From positions 1 to 24,221 of the forward strand of contig JAEDDX010000045.1 in NCBI GenBank assembly GCA_016293615.1: 24,221 nucleotides of DNA, read 5' to 3'. The DNA is from Acetatifactor sp. (GTDB lineage: Bacteria > Bacillota > Clostridia > Lachnospirales > Lachnospiraceae). Shown one piece after another: positions 6,772 through 14,041 of the stretch. The position numbers were made by a program, and so were the translations under genes. How positions within the stretch are numbered: the first letter of the stretch is position 1; every line of letters starts with the position of its first letter. The notes under the pieces were generated by a model, which worked only from the letters and a program-made list of their open reading frames with translations, had not been told where the DNA came from and did not search any database.

Positions 6772-7533
6772 TCAGCCGAAACGACCTGTAATATAGCTCT
6801 CAGTCCGCTTATCCTGTGGATAAGAGAACAAAGTCTTCGTGTCTGCGTATTCCACCATATCTCCCACAAGGAAAAATGCTGTCTTGTCCGACACACGAAG
6901 CGCCTGCTGCATATTGTGCGTCACAATCACAATGGTATACTGCTTCTTCAGTTCTTCCATCAGATCCTCGATTTTAGAGGTCGACACCGGATCCAGAGCG
7001 GAAGTCGGCTCATCCATCAGGAGAACAGAAGGCTTTACCGCCAGGGCTCTTGCAATACAGATTCTCTGCTGCTGACCGCCGGACAGACCTAAGGCTGATG
7101 TCTTCAGGCGGTCTTTTACCTCGTCCCAGATGGCCGCGCCTTTTAGGCTTTCCTCCACGATTCCATCCAACACCCTCCTGTCTCTGATTCCGTGCACTCT
7201 GGGGCCGTAAGCAATGTTATCGTAGATGCTCATGGGAAAAGGATTGGGCTGCTGGAAGACCATGCCGACCTTCTCTCGAAGGACCGTCGTGTCCAGCTTT
7301 TTGTCATAGATATCCTGTCCGTCCAGACAAATCTGTCCTGTGATTCTCACATTTTCCACCAAATCGTTCATACGGTTCAAAGTCTTCAAAAAAGTGGATT
7401 TGCCGCATCCGGACGGTCCGATCAGAGCAGTGATCTCGCGCTCACAGATATCCATATTGATATTCTTCAATGCATGGTTTTCCCCATAATACAGATTCAA
7501 ATCACGAACGGAGATTTTTACCGTTCCACTCAT
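6772..7533 (-). CDS. pstB: Phosphate ABC transporter ATP-binding protein PstB
   Basis: PstB powers phosphate import through PstCA. The 253-aa protein has Walker A GPSGCGKS (39-46), Q-loop FQQPNPFPMSIYDNIAYG (93-110, typical of PstB), signature LSGGQQQR (150-157), Walker B LLMDEP (171-176) with catalytic Glu175, D-loop SALD (178-181) and switch His206. Full length for the family. Gene order pstA-pstB-phoU with 5- and 16-nt gaps confirms the substrate class. Confidence 0.97.
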   Translation of the reverse strand: MSGTVKISVRDLNLYYGENHALKNINMDICEREITALIGPSGCGKSTFLKTLNRMNDLVENVRITGQICLDGQDIYDKKLDTTVLREKVGMVFQQPNPFPMSIYDNIAYGPRVHGIRDRRVLDGIVEESLKGAAIWDEVKDRLKTSALGLSGGQQQRICIARALAVKPSVLLMDEPTSALDPVSTSKIEDLMEELKKQYTIVIVTHNMQQALRVSDKTAFFLVGDMVEYADTKTLFSYPQDKRTESYITGRFG

Positions 7534-7538
7534 ATCAT

Positions 7539-8405
7539 TTACCTTCCTTTCCCTGTCGGTGACATTTTGCGCGCCAATGTTTTTGCCAAAACATTCATCA
7601 GGAATACGATTATCAACAGCACCACCGCAATTCCGAATGCTGTGTCGAAATCACCTTCACTGGTTGCAGACAGATAAAGTTGAATCGTCAGGGTTCCGCC
7701 CGATTGAAAGATCTTGTCAAAGATCCCTAGGAATGTTTTCGGCAGATGCTTCGCGGAACCCGCGGTCAATAAAAGCGCCGCCGATTCGCCGATGATTCGA
7801 CCGATGGACAGAATGACCCCGGTCAGGATTCCCGGCATCGCGGAAGGAATCAGAATCGTACGAATCATGTACCACTTTCCTGCGCCGAGGCCGATGCTTG
7901 CACTGCGGTAGCCGTCCGGTACGGTCTTCAGGGCTTCCTGTGTATTTCTCGTAATGAGCGGCAGTACCATCATACTCAGCGTCAGCGAACCTGTCAGTAT
8001 GGTATAACCCATTCCCAGCGTCTCGCCGAAGAACAGCATACCGAACAATCCAAAGATGATGGAGGGAATTCCTGCGAGCACTTCTGTTGTAAACTCAATG
8101 ATGCGTACAGTCTTGCCCTTACCCGCATATTCATTCAGGAAAATAGCCGCTCCGACGCCGATCGGAGTCGCGATCAGCATGGATACCAGAATGATCAGAA
8201 CCGTATTTAAAATATTGCCGGCGATACCGACAGTCTGCTTTCTCACCGAGGTCACGGTCGTTAAAAATGACCAGTTCACACTTTTGACGCCTCTCTTGAC
8301 GACAAAGCACAGAATCAGCAGAAGGACTGCGACCGAGAAGGCAGCGCATAGGTAAATCAGGATCTGAGCGAGCAGATCTTTGATTTTTCTTTTGCCAAGG
8401 ATCAT
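7539..8405 (-). CDS. pstA: Phosphate ABC transporter permease PstA
   Basis: This 288-aa permease has about six transmembrane helices and the binding-protein-dependent transport motif around residues 185-205, with the PstA-like segment TVPDGYRSASIGLGAGKW before it. It forms the membrane channel with PstC and docks PstB through its EAA loop. Start ATG 8405 overlaps the pstC stop (ATGA), so translation is coupled. Family length and order (pstC-pstA-pstB) fit. Confidence 0.95.
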   Translation of the reverse strand: MILGKRKIKDLLAQILIYLCAAFSVAVLLLILCFVVKRGVKSVNWSFLTTVTSVRKQTVGIAGNILNTVLIILVSMLIATPIGVGAAIFLNEYAGKGKTVRIIEFTTEVLAGIPSIIFGLFGMLFFGETLGMGYTILTGSLTLSMMVLPLITRNTQEALKTVPDGYRSASIGLGAGKWYMIRTILIPSAMPGILTGVILSIGRIIGESAALLLTAGSAKHLPKTFLGIFDKIFQSGGTLTIQLYLSATSEGDFDTAFGIAVVLLIIVFLMNVLAKTLARKMSPTGKGR

Positions 8406-9307
8406 TCCTGCTTTCCCCCCTTTTTCATCTTTGTAAGAATAAGGTTAATGGCGACAATAAACAGGTACAGCACCAGCCCGACCGTAAACAGTGCCTGTCT
8501 GTGGAGTCCCGAGGAGTAAGCCATCTCACTCACCAGCAGAGTCGTCAGGAATTTGACCGAGCAGAACGGCAGCGGCAGATTCACGGCACCTCCGGCAACC
8601 ATATTGATGGCCATCGCCTCACCGAGCGCTCTGCCGATTCCCAGCACGATTCCCGTCATAATGCCGGAACTTGCTGTGGGAAGAACAACCTTGAAAATCG
8701 TCTGTATTTTAGTTGCTCCGAGTGCCAGAGAAGCATTTCGCATGCTGTCCGGAACTGCCTTGATGGACGATACACTGATATTGATGACCGTCGGCAGGAT
8801 CATGATTGCCAGAACAATGATAGCTGACAGCATATTGGAGCCGCCTGTAAACTGATGCGTTGTTGATCCTGTAAAGATTTTTTTCTCCAGAGCATACATC
8901 CGGGGATTCAGCACCATCATACCGATCAGACCATAAATAACCGAAGGAATCGCAGCCAGAAGCTCAACTGCCGCTGACAGTCCCTTCGCAAGCTTTCGGT
9001 TCACGCGCCCGGTATTGGTAATGTCCGTCAGAAAGACTGCCGTCAAAAGTCCGACCGGAACTCCAAGAAGGATTGCCCCGGCCGTTCCGACAACAGATGA
9101 GAGGATCATATACAGGATACCGAAGGAAGCGGGATTCGCTGTCGGTTTCCACTCTGCGGAAAACAATAAATCAAGGATTCCTACCTTTGTCAGCGCAGGT
9201 ACTCCTTTGAGCAACATATAGATAGTAATGGCTGCCACGGAAATGACAGCCATACATCCAAAGAACCCAACAAGCAAATGTGCAAGTTTTTCAGATAATT
9301 TATTCAT
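8402..9307 (-). CDS. pstC: Phosphate ABC transporter permease PstC
   Basis: The 301-aa membrane protein has about six to seven hydrophobic helices beginning at residue 12. Family hallmarks are AAIPSVIYGLIGMMVL (about 114-129), the EAA-like stretch AVPDSMRNASLALGATK and GIGRALGEAMA. It pairs with PstA as the phosphate channel. It lies 10 nt after pstS and overlaps pstA by 4 nt. Nothing unusual in length or motifs. Confidence 0.95.
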   Translation of the reverse strand: MNKLSEKLAHLLVGFFGCMAVISVAAITIYMLLKGVPALTKVGILDLLFSAEWKPTANPASFGILYMILSSVVGTAGAILLGVPVGLLTAVFLTDITNTGRVNRKLAKGLSAAVELLAAIPSVIYGLIGMMVLNPRMYALEKKIFTGSTTHQFTGGSNMLSAIIVLAIMILPTVINISVSSIKAVPDSMRNASLALGATKIQTIFKVVLPTASSGIMTGIVLGIGRALGEAMAINMVAGGAVNLPLPFCSVKFLTTLLVSEMAYSSGLHRQALFTVGLVLYLFIVAINLILTKMKKGGKQE

Positions 9308-9317
9308 AAGCTCCCTC

Positions 9318-10166
9318 TTACTGTGGAACGATCAAGCCGGCTTTGCGGATAATGCTCTTACCTTCCTCCGTGGCAAGATATGCGAACCAGTCCTTTACCA
9401 GTTCATTCTGTTCTTCGATGCTGCCCTTGGTCGCCATGACAAAGGGTCTTTGCAGCAGATAATTGCCAGCAAGAATCTGTGCTTCGCTTGCTTCCACACC
9501 ATCCAGCTTCACTGCCGTCACACTGCTGTCCACAACATCCAAAGATACATAACCGATTGCGCCATCGGTTGCAGCAACCTTCGCCAGCACACCGCCTGTG
9601 CTATCCAGTTCCTGTGCATAAGCGCAGGCATCCTTGAGCTTCAGCAATTCCTCGAAGGCATCTCTGGTGCCGGAACCGTTCTCGCGGCCGATGACAACGA
9701 TTGCCTCGTCCTTGCCTCCCAGCTCACTCCAGTTTTTCACTTCGCCCTGATACACCTTTATCAGTTCGTCCTTGGTCAGATCCGTTACAGTGTTTGCCTT
9801 GTTGACGATGACTGCGATGCCGTCCAGAGCAATCACATTCTCTACCAGACCCTTTTCCTTCTCAGTATCCTTCACATGTCTGGAAGCATTTCCGATATCC
9901 ACACTGCCGCTTGCCAGTGACTCCAGACCCGCACCGGAACCGGTGTACTCGGTTGTCACAGTCACCTGCTCGTTTTTCTCCATATAGCCTTCCATCAATG
10001 CCTCACAGACCTTCTGCATGGATGTGGAACCTGCCAGGGAGATCTTACCGCTCAAAGCCTTGTCTCCGCTCGCTCCGCAACCGCAAATATTCGTTACCAT
10101 CAGTGCTGCTGCCAACAGCAGTCCTCCTGTTCTGGCGATTTTTTTACTACTCATACTCTTCACCAT
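9318..10166 (-). CDS. pstS: Phosphate-binding lipoprotein PstS
   Basis: This is the high-affinity phosphate receptor of the Pst importer. The 282-aa protein has a lipoprotein signal peptide (basic start, hydrophobic 14-27, ICGC lipobox with Cys30 the likely lipidated residue). The mature part has phosphate-ligand loops SLAGSTSMQK, DIGNASRHVKD and GRENGSGTRDAFEEL, all typical of PstS. ATG 10166 has AGGAGAGG a few nt upstream; an internal ATG at 10154 lacks this. It is the first gene of pstSCAB-phoU, under a Pho-box promoter with a leader of about 40 nt. Confidence 0.96.
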   Translation of the reverse strand: MVKSMSSKKIARTGGLLLAAALMVTNICGCGASGDKALSGKISLAGSTSMQKVCEALMEGYMEKNEQVTVTTEYTGSGAGLESLASGSVDIGNASRHVKDTEKEKGLVENVIALDGIAVIVNKANTVTDLTKDELIKVYQGEVKNWSELGGKDEAIVVIGRENGSGTRDAFEELLKLKDACAYAQELDSTGGVLAKVAATDGAIGYVSLDVVDSSVTAVKLDGVEASEAQILAGNYLLQRPFVMATKGSIEEQNELVKDWFAYLATEEGKSIIRKAGLIVPQ

Positions 10167-10211
10167 AATTCCTCTCCTTCGGTCTTTGACCTTTTGTATT
10201 TTACAAGGAGA

Positions 10212-10266
10212 AGTTTATTCCCGTCATGTAAAGTCTGCTACCGGGCATCGGTAAAACCTTCGTAAA
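10212..10266 (-). promoter_or_regulatory. Pho-box promoter of pstSCAB-phoU
   Basis: Read leftward: TTTACG (10266-10261), 5 nt, TTTACC (10255-10250), 17 nt, TTTACA (10232-10227), 9 nt, then -10 TAAACT (10217-10212). Spacing is the same to the base as before phoB, the 77-aa gene and the Na/Pi transporter. The half-sites are slightly degenerate compared with the other copies. Confidence 0.8.
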
Positions 10267-10285
10267 AAAGCAGTCAAAAAGGACA

Positions 10286-10338
10286 TGAAAAAGCCACCGC
10301 GCTCCGTATTTATCAAAACACATTTCCCGGTGGTTTTC
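10286..10338 (-). terminator. Terminator after the Na/Pi cotransporter gene
   Basis: Leftward, ACCACCG (10334-10328) pairs with CGGTGGC (10299-10293) around a loop of about 28 nt, followed by a T5 run. It separates the transporter gene from the pst promoter. The A-rich start of the stem also gives T-rich sequence on the other strand, so it may work in both directions, but no rightward gene is present. Confidence 0.6.
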
Positions 10339-10346
10339 ATGAATGT

Positions 10347-12140
10347 CTATTCTGTTTTTCTTTCCGGCAGGTGATAGCGCTCTTTCAGCCTGCCGACCTC
10401 TTCGCGGAATGCATCCGTGGTCTTTAGGTTGCCGTCGAGGTACTCGTGCGTATCGAACCCGTCTTCGTTGACCTGAATGAGACAGACGCCGATGTTGGAG
10501 CAATGGTCCGAAATTCTCTCCAGATCCGTGATCAGATCCTCCAGAAGAATCCCCAGCTCGATGGTGCACTCTCCGGCGCGCAGTCTCTGAATATGCCTCT
10601 GTCTCAGCCCGACATTCAATCCGTCGATCACTTCTTCCAGAGGCTCAATCTTTTTCGCCTTCTGCAGATCCTTATTCACAAAGCATTCGATGGTAAGCTC
10701 CACAATGTCCTCCACCGCGCCGATTAAAACCTCCAGCTCCTGCATCGCCCGCTCCGAGAAGGTCTGTCCGTTTTCCCGCATTTCCAGAATGCCCTCCAGA
10801 ATGTTTACGGAATGGTCCGAGATACGCTCGAGATCGCTGCTGCAGTGGAGGAGAATGGACAGGGACTGCGAATCGGCCCTGGTCAGATCCTTTCCGGAAA
10901 GCTTTACCAGATAGGTGCCCAGAATATCCTCGTAGGTATCCAGAAGCTTCTCGGACGCCCTGATTTTTTCTGACCGTTCCTCCTGATATTCGCGCAGCTG
11001 GGAAAGCGCCGCCAGAATACCCATTCTGGTCTCAACCGCCATGGAATTTGCGACATTCCGGCACAGTTCCATCGCAAATGCAGGCTTATCCAGGAATCTT
11101 TCGTCCAAAGCCTTCAGTTCGGAGGGCAGCTTCTCCTGATTCTCCCGACCGACAGCTTCCGCACCGTCCCGCACCGTGAGGGCAGCCAGTCTGACCAGCA
11201 GGCCGGAGAATGGGAAGAGTATGACTGCACAACCGATGTTAAACAGACTGTGTATGACCGCGATACCGACCGCATCCGCTCCGGTCTGCAAAAAGCCAAA
11301 CGGAGCCACGGCATTGATTCCGTAGAAGACGACCATAAATACAATCGTACCGATCAGGTTAAAGTATAGATGAATCATGGAAGCCCTTTTCGCATTCCTG
11401 CTCGCACCGACGGAGGAAATGATTGCCGTCACGCAGGTACCGATGTTTTGGCCCATGATGATGGGAATCGCGCTTGCATAGCTCACCGCCCCCGTCACGC
11501 ACAGAGCCTGCAGGATACCGACGGAGGCCGAAGAGCTCTGAATCACTGCAGTCAGAACCGCTCCTGCCAGCATTCCCAACAGAGGATTGGAGAACATGGT
11601 CAGAATGCCGGTGAAGGTTTCGTTGCCGGACAGAGGCTTTACAGCGTCGCTCATGGTTTCCATACCAAACATCAGGATGGCAAAGCCGAGGAAGATTGAG
11701 CCGATGTCCCTCTTCTTATGGTTGTCCTTCGCCGTCATCGTAAGGATCACGCCGACGGCCGCCAGCACAGGGGAAAAGGACGAGGGCTTCAGCAGGCGTA
11801 TCAGCACGCTCTCCCCCGAAATGCCCGCTAGGGAAAGGAGCCAGGAAGTAATCGTCGTACCGATATTGGCTCCCATGATGATGCCCACAGACTGCGAGAG
11901 CTGCATAATGCCGGAATTGACAAAGCCGACCACCATGACTGTCGTGGCGGAAGAGGACTGAATCACAGCCGTGACAAGTGCTCCCAGAATCACCGCACGC
12001 AGCTTCGTCGAGGTCAGCCTTTCCAGTATGCTTTCCAGTCTGCCGCCGGAAAGCTTGGACAGACTGTCGCCCATGACGCTCATGCCGTATAAAAACAGCG
12101 CCAGTCCTCCTATCATCGTCAAAACACTAAAAATATCCAT
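10347..12140 (-). CDS. Na/Pi cotransporter family protein with PhoU-like C-terminal domain
   Basis: The 597-aa protein imports (or in some relatives exports) phosphate using a sodium gradient. The membrane part (about 1-325) is an internal duplication, each half with the family QSSSA motif (61-65, 201-205) and a GANIGT / GQNIGT motif (90-95, 230-235). The cytoplasmic part (about 350-590) is helical and PhoU-like, with ERISDHSVNI and ERISDHCSNI corresponding to the PhoU metal motifs. It has its own Pho-box promoter and terminator, so it is a single-gene Pho unit next to pst. ATG 12140 (MDIFSVLTM) has only a weak ribosome site and sits 6 nt after a 10-bp hairpin. Confidence 0.93.
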   Translation of the reverse strand: MDIFSVLTMIGGLALFLYGMSVMGDSLSKLSGGRLESILERLTSTKLRAVILGALVTAVIQSSSATTVMVVGFVNSGIMQLSQSVGIIMGANIGTTITSWLLSLAGISGESVLIRLLKPSSFSPVLAAVGVILTMTAKDNHKKRDIGSIFLGFAILMFGMETMSDAVKPLSGNETFTGILTMFSNPLLGMLAGAVLTAVIQSSSASVGILQALCVTGAVSYASAIPIIMGQNIGTCVTAIISSVGASRNAKRASMIHLYFNLIGTIVFMVVFYGINAVAPFGFLQTGADAVGIAVIHSLFNIGCAVILFPFSGLLVRLAALTVRDGAEAVGRENQEKLPSELKALDERFLDKPAFAMELCRNVANSMAVETRMGILAALSQLREYQEERSEKIRASEKLLDTYEDILGTYLVKLSGKDLTRADSQSLSILLHCSSDLERISDHSVNILEGILEMRENGQTFSERAMQELEVLIGAVEDIVELTIECFVNKDLQKAKKIEPLEEVIDGLNVGLRQRHIQRLRAGECTIELGILLEDLITDLERISDHCSNIGVCLIQVNEDGFDTHEYLDGNLKTTDAFREEVGRLKERYHLPERKTE

Positions 12141-12145
12141 AAAAA

Positions 12146-12176
12146 TAATCCCAACTTTCCATATTCGTTGGGATTA
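12146..12176 (-). other. Leader hairpin before the Na/Pi cotransporter start
   Basis: TAATCCCAAC (12176-12167) and GTTGGGATTA (12155-12146) form a perfect 10-bp inverted repeat with an 11-nt loop, followed by TTTTT and the start codon. It begins right at the -10 box edge, so the transcript probably starts within the first arm. It covers the only G-rich stretch near the ATG. It may limit translation or stabilise a nearly leaderless message. Confidence 0.55.
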
Positions 12177-12230
12177 CTATACACATTCTCTGTAAAATCT
12201 AACGGGGTTTCTTTGTAAAATTTGTGTAAA
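12176..12230 (-). promoter_or_regulatory. Pho-box promoter of the Na/Pi cotransporter gene
   Basis: Read leftward: TTTACA (12230-12225), 5 nt, TTTACA (12219-12214), 17 nt, TTTACA (12196-12191), 9 nt, then -10 TATAGT (12181-12176). This is the cleanest copy of the arrangement, with three perfect half-sites. Confidence 0.85.
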
Positions 12231-12238
12231 AAACCATC

Positions 12239-12415
12239 CTATATCTGATGCCTTACCACCGCATACTCATCATCCAGCCGGAAATACGGGCATTCGCTCT
12301 GCGTTCCCGACAGAAAACGATACATCTCATCCTCGTCCAGGTTCACGAGGCAGCAATAACACTCGTAATCTTCGTCATATACATAGTTGACACATGCGTC
12401 ACAATTTGATGTCAT
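12239..12415 (-). CDS. Small Cys-rich protein, DUF6472-like
   Basis: The 58-aa protein has six cysteines: Cys5, Cys8, Cys19, Cys21, Cys22 and Cys42. It is acidic and ends FRLDDEYAVVRHQI. The pattern NCDACVNYVYDEDYECY and SECPYFRLDDEY matches, from memory, a short Lachnospiraceae family (DUF6472) of unknown function; a bound metal is plausible. ATG 12415 follows GGGAGGG; the longer open frame to 12505 overlaps rsmI and is not needed. It is the last gene of the long leftward operon, 31 nt after rsmI, and has no obvious terminator other than the Pho-box region beyond. Confidence 0.8.
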   Translation of the reverse strand: MTSNCDACVNYVYDEDYECYCCLVNLDEDEMYRFLSGTQSECPYFRLDDEYAVVRHQI

Positions 12416-12446
12416 TCTTTCCCTCCCGGTCAAATCAGAACCCGAA

Positions 12447-13289
12447 TCAATTCTTATGAAGCATCGCGTAAATATCACGCTTGCCCAGTCCTCTGTCCCT
12501 GGCAACCTGCTTCATGGCCGACTTGTTATCCATTCCCTGACTCTCGTAAAATGCCATGTGCTCCTCGACGCTCATATCGGCCCAGGCAGCCATCTCTTCC
12601 CGGCGTTTTTCCTCCGGGCTTTTCCCCTCGAGCACCAAAACATACTCTCCTCTGGGTTCCTCCGTCCGGTAAAACTCCAGGGCCTTCTCAAACGTCGTGG
12701 GCATCACGGTCTCAAACTTCTTGGTCAGTTCCCTGCAAAGCGTGATCCTTCGATCGCCCAATACCGCATACAGTTCCTCCAGGGTCTTCACCAGATGATG
12801 CGGCGCTTCATACACAATCATGGTGCGGCTCTCATTTGCGAGCTCCTCCAGAACGGCCTTCCGCTCTTTCTTCTCCGCAGGTAAGAAGCCCTCGAAACAA
12901 AATCTTCTCGTGGAAAGACCTGACAGCGTCAAGGCCGTGATACAGGCAGCCGGTCCGGGAAGAGAAGTCACCGGAATCCCGCTCTCATAACACATCTTCA
13001 CCAGGACTTCTCCCGGGTCGGAGATCGCCGGCGTACCCGCATCGGTGATCAACGCAATGTTTTGTCCCGTCAGAAGCTGTCCTACGAGCTGCCTGGCCTT
13101 CTCTACCTTATTATATTCATGATAACTGGTCATCGGAGTATGAATGTCAAAGTGATTGAGCAGCCTGATGCTGTTTCTGGTATCTTCCGCCGCAATCACA
13201 TCCACCGTGCGCAGCGTTTCTGTCACACGCGGTGTCATATCCTGCAGATTTCCGATCGGGGTCGCACACAAAAACAAAGTGCCGGGCAC
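12447..13289 (-). CDS. rsmI: 16S rRNA (cytidine-1402-2'-O)-methyltransferase RsmI
   Basis: RsmI methylates the ribose of C1402 in the decoding centre using SAM. The 280-aa protein has the tetrapyrrole-methylase-like fold with ATPIGNLQDMTPR (9-21), AAEDTRNSIRLLNHF (33-47), ITDAGTPAISDPG and SLPGPAACITAL, then a C-terminal helix bundle ending in the family motif VARDRGLGKRDIY. The start is GTG at 13289, with GGAGGG 7 nt upstream. It lies 14 nt after trmN6, as in many Firmicutes. Confidence 0.96.
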   Translation of the reverse strand: MPGTLFLCATPIGNLQDMTPRVTETLRTVDVIAAEDTRNSIRLLNHFDIHTPMTSYHEYNKVEKARQLVGQLLTGQNIALITDAGTPAISDPGEVLVKMCYESGIPVTSLPGPAACITALTLSGLSTRRFCFEGFLPAEKKERKAVLEELANESRTMIVYEAPHHLVKTLEELYAVLGDRRITLCRELTKKFETVMPTTFEKALEFYRTEEPRGEYVLVLEGKSPEEKRREEMAAWADMSVEEHMAFYESQGMDNKSAMKQVARDRGLGKRDIYAMLHKN

Positions 13290-13303
13290 AGTGATCCCTC
13301 CTT

Positions 13304-14041
13304 CTAATATCCGTAAATATCATAAATCTCCGGCATATACACGCCGGGCTTTTCATACACGATGAGCGGTTTTTCCACGCTCATGCGGGATTTTCCGCCT
13401 CTGACTGCCTCGATGAGGACCATGTTCGGTTCCTTGTCCACATACGGGTATACCAGCTGCATTCTCTTCGGCTCCAGCTTCCTTCCGACCAGGGTCGTGA
13501 TGATCTCAGCCAGCCGAAACGGTCTGTGTACGAGGAAAAAATGTCCGCCCGGCTTCAACAGCCTGGCAGCGACTCTTGCCACATCGTCAAAAGTACACAG
13601 CACCTCGTGTCTTGCGATCGCCTTGGGACCGTCCGGATTCTGGATTCCGTGCATACCGATCATATAGGGCGGGTTGCAGGTGATACAGTCAAAGCCCGCC
13701 GCAGGGAACAGGGTGTCCGCGACCCTGATATCCCCCTCCACGATATCGATCTTCCCGGACAGGTCATTCAGCTCCACACTCCGCCTTGCCATATCGGCAC
13801 TCTCCGCCTGGATCTCAAGTCCGGTCAGATGAGCGCAGTGATACTTCGCCTCCATCAGAAGCGGAATGATTCCCGTGCCGGTTCCCAGATCCAACAGCCG
13901 GTCCGTACTGTCCGCATGGGCAAACCCGGTCAGCAGCACCGCATCCATTCCAAAGCAAAACCGGTCCGGATCCTGAATGATGCGGTATCCGTTCCTCTGC
14001 AGTTCGTCGATTCGCTCGCGGTTTTTAAGACTGACTGTCAT
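13304..14041 (-). CDS. TrmN6-like tRNA1(Val) adenine-N6 methyltransferase
   Basis: The 245-aa SAM-dependent methyltransferase has motif I LLDLGTGTGIIPLL (49-62), acidic motif II GLEIQ (74-78), and the amino-methyltransferase motif CNPPY (122-126). It begins with DELQRNGYRIIQDPDRFCFGMDAVLLTGF, typical of the YfiC/YabB family; the tRNA target is by family only. The open frame runs far upstream to 14551, but that part is the Arg-rich RicT tail in another frame. ATG 14041 (MTVSLKNRE) is the natural start and overlaps ricT by 17 nt. Its ribosome site is weak, suggesting coupling to ricT. Confidence 0.9.
   Translation of the reverse strand: MTVSLKNRERIDELQRNGYRIIQDPDRFCFGMDAVLLTGFAHADSTDRLLDLGTGTGIIPLLMEAKYHCAHLTGLEIQAESADMARRSVELNDLSGKIDIVEGDIRVADTLFPAAGFDCITCNPPYMIGMHGIQNPDGPKAIARHEVLCTFDDVARVAARLLKPGGHFFLVHRPFRLAEIITTLVGRKLEPKRMQLVYPYVDKEPNMVLIEAVRGGKSRMSVEKPLIVYEKPGVYMPEIYDIYGY

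Noticed and set aside
6756..6896. N-terminal extension of the PhoU frame
   Set aside because: It overlaps pstB in another frame and the clear GGAGGGG site precedes ATG 6755.
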